The notes beneath the pieces are model-generated. The model did not search any database. It worked only from the letters and a program-made list of their open reading frames with translations, and was not told the origin of the DNA. From assembly GCF_004764705.1 (NCBI RefSeq), contig NZ_SHLX01000006.1:264935-328934 (forward strand): DNA of 64,000 bases. The letters are read 5' to 3'. This document shows positions 20,722 through 29,972 of the stretch, in pieces (positions within the stretch are counted from its first letter, which is position 1; every line of letters starts with the position of its first letter). The translations under genes and the position numbers were made by a program. The stretch comes from Paenibacillus cymbidii (GTDB taxonomy: Bacteria; Bacillota; Bacilli; Paenibacillales; NBRC-103111).

Positions 20722-22090
20722 GGCCTGGGGGGACGATGCCCCCGGCAGGATTACCTTCCTGCTCCTTCCAGATCGTATCGAGCGCCCGGCCATCCGCAGC
20801 CGGCAGTTCCACGCCGATCAGCCTGGCGATCGTAGGCGCAACATCAACGATCCTCATCTCCGGAATGGTCAGCCCCGAACGTACCGTCGGCCCGGAAGCG
20901 ACGAATATCGCTTTCATCTCATCCAGCGTGGGCAGGTACCCGTGCATCCCGTAAAATTTGGCCCGTTGCCGGGCGACATGTTCGCCGTTCGATTCAAAAT
21001 GCACGAAACAATCCGGCTCCACGACGAAGGCCAAATCCGGACGGAAACGATCCAGCTCGCCTCCCGCGGGCAACCCGATGGAAGGAAATTCGCTTGGCTC
21101 GAATATCTTGTGCACCACTCCGGTGCCGGCAAGCGCCGCTCTTGCTTCCTCGCGGAGACGCTCATTGCGTTCCGGGTCGTCCTCCATCACGTACACGTAG
21201 CCGGATCCCCCGTTCGATACCGCCATGACGCGACTCTCGTCGGGCCGATCCGGGTCGAACCAGCCACGCTGCCTGAAGAGCACGTTCGGATAGAAGGAAC
21301 GAATCGTGTCGACGAAGCCATGATCGGATACCACGAAGATCGTCGTCGCGTCCAGCAATTGCTGCCGTTCCAGCTCGGCAATCACTTCGCCGATTCGTTC
21401 ATCCGTATGCTCGAGCGACCAATATACCTCCTTGGAGCGAGTGCCGTAATCGTGCTGAAGGCTATCCGGCAGCAAGAAGTGCATCATCAGCAGCCGCGGA
21501 CTTTTCGTCCGGATGAGATATTTGGCGATCTCCGCTGTCAGCCAATCCTGCATCGGCCCCCTGGCATGATCGGTGCTCCACTTGCCGTAACATTCGACCG
21601 GAAGTCCGGCCTCCTTCAGCTCCTCCATAAGCCCTGGCGTGCAATACGCATCGAACAGCTCCTGCTCGTAAAATTCGGGGATATTGCTGTCAATCGCTGC
21701 CGCCCCTCTGGTGACCGGCCAACAGATTGACGCCGTCGTCCATCCCGAACGTTTGGCCGCATCGTACAAGGTCTCGCAGTTGACGGATTCCTCCTTGCCC
21801 CACATCCGGTCGCCAAAATGCTCGCCCACCTGCCCGGTATGCCGATCCACCACCCAATTGCCGAGCACCCCCGTTTTGCGGGGATACGCGCCCGTTGCGA
21901 GACTCGTGTGAATTGCCCACGTGGCCGTCGGAAAAACGCTTTCCATCTTGTCCGCCGTCACCCCCTGCCGCATCAGCTTGCGCAAATGAGGCATGCGCAC
22001 GTGCGGATCGTTCAAGTAATAATGCGCCATACCGTCGATACTGATCAGGAGAACGCGAGACTCTTTGTTGCCAACCAACGTGTTGGTCAT
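20711..22090 (-). CDS. type I phosphodiesterase / nucleotide pyrophosphatase (alkaline phosphatase superfamily)
   Basis: 459 residues from ATG 22090, six bases after GGAGGG. Metal-site motifs of the superfamily are in order: ISIDGM (Asp19), the FPTATW nucleophile threonine motif (53-58), LLPDSLQHDYG, VVSDHGF and a C-terminal MHGYLP histidine. No signal peptide is seen, so it is probably cytoplasmic. It likely hydrolyses phosphodiesters such as nucleotides or glycerophosphodiesters; the substrate is not shown by the sequence. The glpP gene lies upstream on the same strand with a strong terminator between them, suggesting glycerol-3-phosphate-controlled readthrough (inferred). Confidence 0.9.
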   Translation of the reverse strand: MTNTLVGNKESRVLLISIDGMAHYYLNDPHVRMPHLRKLMRQGVTADKMESVFPTATWAIHTSLATGAYPRKTGVLGNWVVDRHTGQVGEHFGDRMWGKEESVNCETLYDAAKRSGWTTASICWPVTRGAAAIDSNIPEFYEQELFDAYCTPGLMEELKEAGLPVECYGKWSTDHARGPMQDWLTAEIAKYLIRTKSPRLLMMHFLLPDSLQHDYGTRSKEVYWSLEHTDERIGEVIAELERQQLLDATTIFVVSDHGFVDTIRSFYPNVLFRQRGWFDPDRPDESRVMAVSNGGSGYVYVMEDDPERNERLREEARAALAGTGVVHKIFEPSEFPSIGLPAGGELDRFRPDLAFVVEPDCFVHFESNGEHVARQRAKFYGMHGYLPTLDEMKAIFVASGPTVRSGLTIPEMRIVDVAPTIARLIGVELPAADGRALDTIWKEQEGNPAGGIVPPGQKK

Positions 22091-22127
22091 TGCCATCCCT
22101 CCGGTTTCATTTTGCTGACGTTATACA

Positions 22128-22200
22128 AGTCAAAGAAAAAAAGAAAGCCCGGGACAACGAAACAAGGACCGTACGGTCCCACTCGTTGCCCGGAGCTTTC
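22128..22200 (-). terminator. large terminator between glpP and the phosphodiesterase
   Basis: On the minus strand an 18-bp nearly perfect stem (plus-strand arms 22143-22160 and 22183-22200, GAAAGCCCGGGACAACGA type) holds an inner palindrome GGACCGTACGGTCC (22166-22179) and is followed by a T-rich tract (22128-22142). It lies in the leader of the phosphodiesterase gene directly after glpP, the arrangement expected of an antitermination target. Confidence 0.75.
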
Positions 22201-22239
22201 TCTTCATCCTCACTCCAAACTTCATCTTGCCGTATGCAG

Positions 22240-22824
22240 TTATGCGATATCGTCGAAGCCGAGGCTCCACAGCGCCGGGCTGCTTACCGAAAGCGAGGTC
22301 GCTCCGGCGGCCAAAGCCTGGGCCGCTTCCGCTTTCGTCTGAATCAGCCCGCTGGCGATAATCGGAATATGGGTCAGTTCATTGGCGAACTGTTCGATTA
22401 CTTTGGGAATGATGCCGGGCATCAGTTCGATGCCGTCGGGAACGCTTGCTTGCGCCAGCTTCAGCCCGTTCTCCATCGCTGTCGAATCGAGCGCGAACAA
22501 ATGCAAAATGCCGTACAGCCCTACGCGTTTTGCCTCTTTAATCAAATGCGATTTGGGCGTCACAATACCGTCGGCGCCTGCACAATCGGCGATAAATTCA
22601 ACCGTCTCCTTGTCGGTGCTGGAAAGGCCGCGGATCAGATCGACATGGACGAATGCGCCCTTGCCGGCGTCTTTCGTCCGCTTCACCGCATCGATCAACT
22701 GTTTGACGCTCCCGCCCATGAAGAAGAGGTTGTCCACCGGACTGCCCAGCGCTTGCGGCACATCCGATGCTTGCCTTATGGCAGCGATAATCGGCTTATT
22801 GCCAATGGCGTGCAACAGGGGCAT
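22240..22824 (-). CDS. glpP: glycerol-3-phosphate-responsive antiterminator
   Basis: 194 residues, full length for the GlpP family, a TIM-barrel-like RNA-binding antiterminator. Family blocks are visible: PIIAAIRQ, LFFMGGSV, VHVDLIRGLSSTDKETVEFIA, GADGIVTPKSHLIKEAKR, IELMPGIIPKVI and IIASGLIQTKAEA. In Bacillus, GlpP with glycerol-3-phosphate lets transcription pass the leader terminator of glpD. No glpF, glpK or glpD is adjacent; the only nearby candidate target is the terminator in front of the phosphodiesterase. The start ATG follows AAGGGAA. Confidence 0.94.
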   Translation of the reverse strand: MPLLHAIGNKPIIAAIRQASDVPQALGSPVDNLFFMGGSVKQLIDAVKRTKDAGKGAFVHVDLIRGLSSTDKETVEFIADCAGADGIVTPKSHLIKEAKRVGLYGILHLFALDSTAMENGLKLAQASVPDGIELMPGIIPKVIEQFANELTHIPIIASGLIQTKAEAAQALAAGATSLSVSSPALWSLGFDDIA

Positions 22825-22928
22825 AACGAATTCCCTTCTCTTCGCTACGAGTCGATGCGAAACCTATGCTCATTATAGTAAGCCCGATTCAAATAATCAA
22901 TCACTAGTTGGCCCCTGATTGAGCCCGT

Positions 22929-23120
22929 CTATTTTTTCATTTTGATAATGGCGCCTAAGAAAACGAGCGGATGCTCAATCAATTGGTCCAAATCAACCGG
23001 ATCTGCCAAGCCGTACATTTCCGCACAACTGAATACCGCAAGAAAAGGCAGAAGACCCAAAGCGAGTATGCCTATGACGACTCCGATCGAGACAGAGCGA
23101 ATCATTCTAACTCTACTCAT
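22929..23120 (-). CDS. small hypothetical membrane protein
   Basis: A 63-residue reading from ATG 23120, preceded by a GGGAGTGGG ribosome-like site. It has a basic N-terminus (MSRVRMIR), one strong membrane helix (SVSIGVVIGILALGLLPFLAVF) and a short polar tail ending IIKMKK. An in-frame ATG at 23150 is also possible. I do not recognise a family. It lies between glpP and rhaA on the same strand; coding status is moderately likely. Confidence 0.4.
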   Translation of the reverse strand: MSRVRMIRSVSIGVVIGILALGLLPFLAVFSCAEMYGLADPVDLDQLIEHPLVFLGAIIKMKK

Positions 23121-23301
23121 CCCGCATCCCACTCCCGCCGTTTCGTTCATTGCCGTTCTCTGCATTGTATGTTGCGAGGACGAAGGCGAGACGACTTTTT
23201 TTCCCCGGCGGCTGATGAAGAAAAAACCTCCCGTTCCTTTGCGCCATTCCTCCGACCAATCGGATGATAGACGCAAAAGCGCGGAAGGTTTTCCAATCCA
23301 A

Positions 23302-24579
23302 TTACGACAAGCCGTTCGCAGCTTCGCGCTGCAGCAGCACTTCACGCTCATAACGTTTGACTTCGGCCAGCCAGGCTTCCCGCACGGGAACGTTCATGGT
23401 TTCGCAGTAGTAATCCCATACCGCGCCGAACGGATACGTTTTAAATTCCTCCGCAAGCGCCAGACGCGTCGTATAGTCGCCTTCCAGCTCGGCTTGCTTG
23501 AGCGCTTCGACCGGCTCCAGCATGGCGCGCAGCAGCGATTTGATCGTGTTGCGCATGCCGATGACCCAGGCGGCCACCCGGTTGATGCTCGCATCGAAGA
23601 AGTCGAGGCCGATGTACGTTTTGCCCAGCAGGTCGTGACGAACCAGTTCGCGGCCGATGTCCAGCAGCTCGTCGTCGAGGATGACGACGTGGTCGCTGTC
23701 CCAACGCATCGGGCGGCTGACGTGCAGCAGGATGCCGTCCGCGAATAAGGCAAGCGAAGACAGCTTGTTCGAAATCGTCTCCGTCGGGTGGAAATGCCCC
23801 GCGTCCAGACAGATCAGCTTGTTCCGCGTAATGCCGTAGCCCATGTAAAATTCATGGGACCCGACCACGTAAGCTTCCGAGCCGAGGCCGAACAGCTTGC
23901 TTTCCACGGCATCGAGATTGTGCTTCGGATCGAGCTTCTCCGCGAACACTTCGTCGAGCGATTCCAGCAGCCGCTGCCGCGGCGCCATCCGGTCGGCGGG
24001 AATATCCTTGAAGCCGTCGGGAATCCACACGTTGGTCACGCAAGTTTGCCCGAGCTGCTCGCCGAAAAACGCGCCGATCGTCCGCGACGCCTTGCAATGG
24101 TCGATCCAGAAGCGGCGAATGTCCGGGTCCGGATGGCTGAGCGTAAAGCCGTCCTTCGATTTTTCGTGGGAGAAGCAGGTCGGGTTGAAATCGAGCCCCA
24201 GCCCTTGATCTTTTGCCCAATCGACCCACGTCTGAAAATGCTTCGGCTCCAGCTTGTCGATCTCGACCTTCTCTTCCGTGTCGGCGTAAATGGCGTGGAG
24301 GTTCACCTTATGTTTGCCGGGGATGAGGGACAGCGCCTTCTCCAGGTCGCTCCGCAGCTCGGCCGGCGTCCGGGCGGCGCCCGGGTAGGAGCCTGTTACA
24401 GAGATGCCGCCGGTCAACTCCTGGTCGCGGTTGAGAAATCCCCGCACGTCGTCCCCTTGCCAGCAATGCATGGAAATTTTGATTGCCGCCAGCGCCTGCA
24501 GCGCCTGATCGGTATCGATGCCGTGCTGGCTGTAAAGCGCTTTGGCATTTTCATACCTTTGTTTGATCGTCTCGTCCAT
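23302..24579 (-). CDS. rhaA: L-rhamnose isomerase
   Basis: 425 residues from ATG 24579, nine bases after GGAGGG; length fits the family (about 420). It interconverts L-rhamnose and L-rhamnulose, the first step of rhamnose use, in the cytoplasm with divalent metals. Family blocks are clear: [15 protein letters not shown] at the N-terminus, [51 protein letters not shown] and [17 protein letters not shown]. No rhaB or rhaD lies beside it in the window. It is transcribed divergently from an AraC-type regulator, with repeated half-sites between. Confidence 0.96.
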   Translation of the reverse strand: MDETIKQRYENAKALYSQHGIDTDQALQALAAIKISMHCWQGDDVRGFLNRDQELTGGISVTGSYPGAARTPAELRSDLEKALSLIPGKHKVNLHAIYADTEEKVEIDKLEPKHFQTWVDWAKDQGLGLDFNPTCFSHEKSKDGFTLSHPDPDIRRFWIDHCKASRTIGAFFGEQLGQTCVTNVWIPDGFKDIPADRMAPRQRLLESLDEVFAEKLDPKHNLDAVESKLFGLGSEAYVVGSHEFYMGYGITRNKLICLDAGHFHPTETISNKLSSLALFADGILLHVSRPMRWDSDHVVILDDELLDIGRELVRHDLLGKTYIGLDFFDASINRVAAWVIGMRNTIKSLLRAMLEPVEALKQAELEGDYTTRLALAEEFKTYPFGAVWDYYCETMNVPVREAWLAEVKRYEREVLLQREAANGLS

Positions 24580-24613
24580 CGTCTTCATCCCTCCAAATAT
24601 AGGGCAATATAGG

Positions 24614-24657
24614 GAGTTTAGCTTGCTAAACTCTCTCTGCTTGCTTGCTAAACTCTC
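24614..24657. promoter_or_regulatory. probable AraC-type operator between rhaA and its regulator
   Basis: A perfect 20-bp palindrome (GAGTTTAGC TT GCTAAACTC, 24614-24633) overlaps a 15-bp direct repeat GCTTGCTAAACTCTC at 24621-24635 and 24643-24657. The repeats are 22 bp apart, two helical turns, as AraC-family dimers usually bind. They lie just upstream of rhaA and of the divergent regulator. Confidence 0.6.
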
Positions 24658-24825
24658 ACTGCTAACGGATTGGCTCGTCTTTCCGTCATTGTAGACCAAA
24701 TAACCACGATCCGAAATATCCGGATGCAATCATATCATTATCCTTTTCAAACCTCGTGCCAGCCGAAACGGATCGTGGTAAAATCGGGGAGACGACGACA
24801 AGAAGCGAAAGCGCAGGTGATTCAC

Positions 24826-25866
24826 TTGAACGAACGGGAGCTGGACGAGCTGCTGCGAACGAAGAACGAGCTGGAACAGGCGGCGTACGCCGAACCGCGC
24901 CGCCTCGTGTTCGAAGGCGACGAACTTTCCATCCCTTATCTTGCTTCTGCGGAATCCGTCGAATCCGCCGAAACGGCTGCGCCGGATATCGTACCGGAAA
25001 GCTTCCTTCTCGATCCCGGCCAAAAAATCGCCTTCTCCAAACACCCGCGCTATGCGTACGTTCGGGACCACCGGCATTCGTTTATCGAGTTGAATTACGT
25101 GTACTCCGGCTCGTGCACCCAAACGATCAACGGCAACCGCGTCACGATGCGCGAAGGCGAAATTTGCCTGCTGGATACCAATGTGGTGCATTCCTTCGAG
25201 CCGGCCGGCGATGACGACATCGTGATCAACTGCATCATGCGCACCAGCTATTTCAATACCGATATGCTCGGCCGGTTGTCCGGCAACGATATTTTGTCCC
25301 ATTTTTTCATCGATGCCGTTTACCGCAGCACGGAGCGGGGCAAATATTTGCTGTTCCCCACGCACGGCAACGACAAGGCCCGGCAATGGATAATCGGCGC
25401 GCTTGGCGAATTTTACGATCCGGGCCTCTGTTCGGCGGAAGCGATCAACAGCTTCATGGCGCTGCTGTTCTGCGAGCTGCTTCGCGTGTACCGCAAGCAG
25501 CGCGGCACGGACGGACAAGGAAACAAGGGGATCGCCGCCCTGGCGGATATACTCACTTATCTCGAAAGCAACTATCGGGACGTCACGCTCGAATCCGCGG
25601 CGCAACATTTTCATTTTCATCCCAATTACTTGAGCCGGGTGCTGAAACAATCGACCGGGCAAAGCTTTATCCGGATTCTGACCGACGTCAAAATGAAAAA
25701 AGCGCGGATTCTGCTGGAAAACACCGACTTCCCGGTCGGCAAAATCGCCTCCGAAATCGGCTACTCCAATGTGAAGTTTTTTTACGACCGCTTCAAGGAG
25801 GCGTGCGGCGTGACCCCCGGCCTTTACCGCCAGCAAGCCCGGGACAACGATCGCCGCGGCCTGTAG
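24826..25866 (+). CDS. AraC-family regulator, probably of rhamnose genes
   Basis: About 347 residues from a TTG start with AGGTGA upstream; GTG at 24817 is an alternative. The N-terminal half has a cupin sensing domain (YVRDHRHSFIELNYVYSGSCTQTINGN, then GEICLLDTNVVHSFEPAGDDD). The C-terminal 100 residues hold two helix-turn-helix motifs (VTLESAAQHFHFHPNYLSRVLKQSTGQSF and VGKIASEIGYSNVKFFYDRFKEACGVTPG). Its divergent position next to rhaA and the shared repeat sites argue for control of rhaA in response to rhamnose, although the ligand is inferred. Confidence 0.9.
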   Translation: MNERELDELLRTKNELEQAAYAEPRRLVFEGDELSIPYLASAESVESAETAAPDIVPESFLLDPGQKIAFSKHPRYAYVRDHRHSFIELNYVYSGSCTQTINGNRVTMREGEICLLDTNVVHSFEPAGDDDIVINCIMRTSYFNTDMLGRLSGNDILSHFFIDAVYRSTERGKYLLFPTHGNDKARQWIIGALGEFYDPGLCSAEAINSFMALLFCELLRVYRKQRGTDGQGNKGIAALADILTYLESNYRDVTLESAAQHFHFHPNYLSRVLKQSTGQSFIRILTDVKMKKARILLENTDFPVGKIASEIGYSNVKFFYDRFKEACGVTPGLYRQQARDNDRRGL

Positions 25867-25879
25867 CGCCCGAGAGCGG

Positions 25880-27388
25880 CTACAGCGATCCGTTCAGCAG
25901 CACGACCGGCACGAGCATTACCGTCGGCTTGCCGTCCAACGTCAGCTCGATCGCAAAACGAACGGCCGGCTCCACGACCGTTTCGGCGATTAGCGCGAAT
26001 TCGATCCGCTGCCTGCCGCCGAAGGGGCCGACGAACCGTTTGCCGGACGGGGCCGGCGCCACCTGCCAGGAAACGTCCGGCAGAAACCAGCGTACATTGA
26101 CGCATTCCGCCGTCTTGCCGTTGTTGACGATCGTCAGCGCAAGCGACGTCGGCGTTCTGCCGCGCGCATAAGGGCCGTCCGTGTACTCGATCCTCGCTTC
26201 CCAATGATCGAACCGGCAGACGGGGCCGCGGGAACTGGCATACACCGGCTCGGCGCCTTCGCGCGCGAGCAGCTTCGCTTCGTCCCTATCGCTCCGATCG
26301 GTCGGCAGCGATTCGGACAACGTGACGCCGGCAGTCCCCGCGTGACGAAGCAGCACCTGCCGCGCGATCCGCTCCACGCGATCCGCCAGTTCGTCGATCG
26401 TGGCCGGAATTTGCCCGCCCAGCTCGCCCATGTTCAGGCATATCGTCTTGATGCCGCGGCCGATCGGCGCCATCCAGGCGGACGGCAGGGAATCGATGCC
26501 GCCGATGATGCCGAAGATCGAGCCAAGCGTTGCGGCTGTGCAGTCGGTATCTTCGCCGCAATTGACGGCGATGCACAACGATTCGCCAAAATCGCCGCGG
26601 CCGTACAGCCAGGCGATGACGACGATCGCCGCATTGGAAGGCGCGTCCATGCCGACCGGGCCGTCCGCGAAGCCGCGGGCCCGGTCTTCGTCGGAGATGC
26701 CGGCGTACGTCATGTAGTGGCCGCGATAGCGGGCGAGGATGGCGTTTCTCGCCTCGACCCAGCTTCCCCCTTCGCGGTGCAGTTCGATCGCATCGCGTAT
26801 CGCCCGCGCCACCAGGCAATCCTCGGGGATGTACGAAAGCCCGATGCGGATCAGCGCGCCGGGGTCGTGCTCCACGAATGCGGCGCTTTCCAGCGCGGCG
26901 AAAAACAGCTCCGCGTACATCCCTTCCCCATGGCCGTGATCGACGATGGCATCTTCATAGGCGTAACGAACCGCGATGTCCGGACAGCCCGGCGCGATGC
27001 AGGCCCAAATTTCCGAGCGAATGAAGGCGCCGCAGCTGTCGCGGTAAGGGTTGTTTTCATCGCCGCTGAGCGGGGGCATGAGGCCGGCGCGCAGATTTCT
27101 TTTGGCGTTGCCGTATTCCATCCAGTGAGGGGTAATGTAGAGCAGCCAGTATTCGGCCAGCGTGCCGGCGCTCAGGTCGATGCCGCGCTCCTCGAGCGCA
27201 ACCAGCCAGATGAGCTGCAAATCGAGATCGTCGTTAGGCAGCGGTTCGCCGTTCAACGGCTGCGTATAGAAAGTCACGGCATTGAGCTGCCGTTTCCATT
27301 CGAACGGGGCGCCGAGCGTACCGCCGATGTTTTTGCCCATCCAGCAGCCCAGCAGCTTGTTGCGGTACTCTTGTTGCGAAAGGTTCAC
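25880..27388 (-). CDS. ADP-ribosylglycohydrolase-family protein
   Basis: 502 residues from GTG after GGAGGT. Residues 1-345 form the all-helical ADP-ribosylglycohydrolase fold: GCWMGKNIGGTLGAPFE at the N-terminus, first metal motif PNDDLDLQL (usual form T/N-D-D-T) and C-terminal metal motif NCGEDTDCTAATLGSI. An extra beta-rich domain (about 370-502) follows. These enzymes remove ADP-ribose or split related N-glycosidic bonds; in carbohydrate-gene contexts such as this the real substrate is often a nucleoside or sugar and cannot be told from sequence. It converges with the AraC regulator, with a 13-base gap. Confidence 0.88.
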   Translation of the reverse strand: MNLSQQEYRNKLLGCWMGKNIGGTLGAPFEWKRQLNAVTFYTQPLNGEPLPNDDLDLQLIWLVALEERGIDLSAGTLAEYWLLYITPHWMEYGNAKRNLRAGLMPPLSGDENNPYRDSCGAFIRSEIWACIAPGCPDIAVRYAYEDAIVDHGHGEGMYAELFFAALESAAFVEHDPGALIRIGLSYIPEDCLVARAIRDAIELHREGGSWVEARNAILARYRGHYMTYAGISDEDRARGFADGPVGMDAPSNAAIVVIAWLYGRGDFGESLCIAVNCGEDTDCTAATLGSIFGIIGGIDSLPSAWMAPIGRGIKTICLNMGELGGQIPATIDELADRVERIARQVLLRHAGTAGVTLSESLPTDRSDRDEAKLLAREGAEPVYASSRGPVCRFDHWEARIEYTDGPYARGRTPTSLALTIVNNGKTAECVNVRWFLPDVSWQVAPAPSGKRFVGPFGGRQRIEFALIAETVVEPAVRFAIELTLDGKPTVMLVPVVLLNGSL

Positions 27389-27519
27389 GCGGGTTTACCT
27401 CCGGTTTCGTTTCCTTCCATTATGAAAGGCCGGCATTCCCGGCGTAAATAGCGCGATTTCCGGATCGATTGCTTTCTGATATCCTCTTTTTGAGCCAGCT
27501 TGCAACCCTATACGTTGGC

Positions 27520-28041
27520 CTACGGCCGATTGTTGATCATCGCCGAGCGCGCCTGGATGCTTATGGCGTAATCCGTGGGGGGCATGCCGGTGATTTTCTT
27601 GAAGTCCCTGGAAAAATAATGAACGCTGCTGTACCCGAGCCGCTCGGCGATTTCCGTCATGCTGCTCGTCTCTTCGCGGATGATCACCTTGGCCTGCTCG
27701 GCGCGGACTTGGCGCACGTAATCGGAGATGCCGCAGTCGAACCGTTTTTTGAACGTGTCGTACAGATGCGTTCGGCTTACCACAAACTTGCGGCATAACG
27801 ACGGGATCGACAGGTCGCCGCCCAGATTGTCGTCAATGTGCCGGATCAGACGGTGCGGACGGCGGTCCACTGGCGGCGAACGAGCTTGACCGCCGCATTG
27901 CCGATGCGCGCAGCGAGCTCTTGAGGCTGCTGGCAGACGCCGGTCTGGCGGCGGTATAGCCGGCTGCCGGAGCTTGCCGGACGGGCGGAAATTTCGGCGA
28001 ATCGTGTTCCGGAATGGCCGAATCGCTTTCCATTTTGGCAT
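27520..28041 (-). pseudogene. AraC-family regulator remnant
   Basis: The C-terminal DNA-binding part is intact: HIDDNLGGDLSIPSLCRKFVVSRTHLYDTFKKRF, then MTEIAERLGYSSVHYFSRDFKKITGMPPTDY. Upstream the reading becomes Arg/Pro-rich and unnatural, while a different frame reads a more protein-like AARIGNAAVKLVRRQW, which indicates a frameshift near 27860. The ligand domain expected in front of the helix-turn-helix is absent. It lies next to the ADP-ribosylglycohydrolase gene that it may once have controlled. Confidence 0.65.
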
Positions 28042-28122
28042 GCATGGGAATGACTAGCATCTTAACATAGAGAGGTGGTGGATACGGACCACTCGTATAT
28101 TGGGAAAAGAGAGGGCTGCGTC

Positions 28123-28995
28123 ATGATCATCGATGCACATAACCATCCCGACTGGTACGGCTTTTCGGTCACAAGGTTTCTGCAAAATATGGAACAATAC
28201 AACATCGACCGCACCTGGTTATTAAGCTGGGAAGCGCCACAGGATGAATACAACCCGTCCTACTATGCGGTCCTTCCCGACCATGACGGAACCGGACCCA
28301 TATCGTTTCAGCGATGCGTGGCTTATGCGGAACGGTACCCGGAAAAATTCGTCCTCGGCTATGCGCCCGACCCGCGTCGTCCGGATGCCATCGATCGTTT
28401 GAAGTCCGCCATTTCCTTATATGGCGTGCGGATCTACGGGGAAATCAAGCTGCGCATGATGTACGACAACCCGGATGCGATCCGGCTGTTCCGCTTCTGC
28501 GGCGAGAAAGGCTTGCCCGTGGTTGTGCATATCGATTACGAATTTGACACCGGTCAGCAGTATCCACGGCCCAATTGGTGGTACGGCGGCGGGATCGAAG
28601 CGTTCGAACGCGCGGTCAAAGCGTGTCCGGAGACGATTTTTTTGGGCCATGCCCCGGGCTTCTGGGCCCATATTTCCGGTGACGACCAGTATGACAAAGT
28701 CGCATATCCGGAAGGCAAAGTGATACCCGGAGGCAAAGTTGTCTCCATGCTGCGGCAATACCCCAATCTTTACTGCGACATCTCTGCCGGCTCCGGCCAT
28801 CGGGCGCTGAACCGGGACCATGAGTTTACCAAACAATTCCTGCTTGAATTTCAGGATCGGATTCTGTACGGGCGGGATTATTTCGATAATATCCATCAGG
28901 AGCTGCTTGACTCGTTGCACCTGCCCGAGCAGGTGCTTGCCAAAATCTACTCCGGCAACGCATTGAAGCTGGTGCCGCTGGAAGTTCGCGGCTAA
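28123..28995 (+). CDS. amidohydrolase-type (TIM-barrel) metal-dependent hydrolase
   Basis: 290 residues from ATG 28123, seven bases after GAGAGGG. Family features in order: the first metal motif MIIDAHNHPDW, the mid-protein histidine strand VVVHIDYEF, FLGHAPGFWAHISGD, and the terminal DRILYGRDYFDN with the metal-binding Asp. This is the Amidohydro_2 layout, which includes decarboxylases and lactone hydrolases. The substrate is unknown; sugar-lactone or uronate hydrolysis would fit the carbohydrate neighbourhood. Its stop overlaps the stop of the convergent gene by two bases. Confidence 0.82.
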   Translation: MIIDAHNHPDWYGFSVTRFLQNMEQYNIDRTWLLSWEAPQDEYNPSYYAVLPDHDGTGPISFQRCVAYAERYPEKFVLGYAPDPRRPDAIDRLKSAISLYGVRIYGEIKLRMMYDNPDAIRLFRFCGEKGLPVVVHIDYEFDTGQQYPRPNWWYGGGIEAFERAVKACPETIFLGHAPGFWAHISGDDQYDKVAYPEGKVIPGGKVVSMLRQYPNLYCDISAGSGHRALNRDHEFTKQFLLEFQDRILYGRDYFDNIHQELLDSLHLPEQVLAKIYSGNALKLVPLEVRG

Positions 28996-29786
28996 CCGAC
29001 GCCGAGGATCCAGCCTTCCTGCTGCGCGGCGATTTGCTTTTCGTCTTCCGTCAGCGTGTTCATTTGCAGGTAACGGTCCAATGTGCCGTTCCCGTCCCGC
29101 TCGTTTAGCCAGAGGGCGATGACGAGCGCGTCCTGTGCGTCACGCGGCCAATCGCGGGGAAAATCGTCGCGCCGCTTGTAGCGCTGATACAGCAGCGCGG
29201 GATACACCTCCGCCAGCACGCCGGCGTCCGGGGCCGGCTCCCAGCCGTCGTACGGCCATACGTGGAGGCGCTCCCGCGCCGCCGAGCGCAATTCGTAAAT
29301 CCACGGCAGCCCCGCATGCGTCGAATAGGAGACGGCGCCGGTTTTTTGCTCGAAGTTGAACGCGCTTTTGGCCGAGGAGGTGTATGTTTCCGTCACCCTC
29401 AGCTCGCCGGGATTCTCATAAGGCGGCACCTGCTCGCGGCAACTTGCCACCGACATCGTCTTCGTGTTCCACAGCGCCTGGAAGTGGCGCAGAAATTCGT
29501 CCCAGTCCCGCAGTCCATGCCTCTCGAAGTAAGAGCGCGGGACGGACAAGTTGTGGTCGATGCCGATCATCACCCTGTCGCCGCACCCGGCCGTCAGCGT
29601 TTCGCGCATATACAGAAACAGCTCGCTGCGCGACCAATTGAACGTTGCCGCCCGGCTGTCCGCCGGAGCGATGCGCCGGAAGCGCCCTTCCCGATCGACC
29701 TCCGCCACCTGAATCCCCGCCGTCCGCTCGTACGGCAGCCCCCTGCCCGAATAGTCGATGCCGATATACCGGTCAAAACGCATCAT
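28992..29786 (-). CDS. DUF429-like conserved protein
   Basis: 264 residues from ATG 29786 following AAAGGGG. The opening MMRFDRYIGIDYSGRGLPYERTAGIQVAEVD has the nuclease-like Gly-Ile-Asp strand of the RNase H/DUF429 type, and the end has AEVYPALLYQRYK...RDAQDALVIALWLNE, where the Asp-Ala-x-x-hydrophobic helix is typical of that fold. I recognise the overall type but no known function. It stands alone, converging on the hydrolase gene and divergent from the leader at 29.97 kb. Confidence 0.65.
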   Translation of the reverse strand: MMRFDRYIGIDYSGRGLPYERTAGIQVAEVDREGRFRRIAPADSRAATFNWSRSELFLYMRETLTAGCGDRVMIGIDHNLSVPRSYFERHGLRDWDEFLRHFQALWNTKTMSVASCREQVPPYENPGELRVTETYTSSAKSAFNFEQKTGAVSYSTHAGLPWIYELRSAARERLHVWPYDGWEPAPDAGVLAEVYPALLYQRYKRRDDFPRDWPRDAQDALVIALWLNERDGNGTLDRYLQMNTLTEDEKQIAAQQEGWILGVG

Positions 29787-29972
29787 GCATGTCCCCTTTC
29801 TCTTCGTCTTTGTCAGGGCCATCGATTCTCCCCTGCCTGATGCGGCTTCCCAGTAGTATACCATGGTCTTCCAGAGGCAATCGATTGGAATTGGTTCGCA
29901 CCGGCTTCGGTGAATACGCGGATGAGGCTCTCCCGGCATCGCCGCCTGCCTGTTTGTCGCACTATGCTACGT

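Noticed and set aside
20381..20724. The tandem 145-bp repeats taken as a mobile-element duplication
   Set aside because: Conservation is concentrated in promoter-like, seed and terminator parts with compensatory changes, which fits functional RNA better than a passive duplication.
22929..23351. The long 140-codon form of the small membrane protein
   Set aside because: The first 77 codons overlap the 3' end of rhaA out of frame and look unnatural; only the last 63 codons with a membrane helix and ribosome site are plausible.
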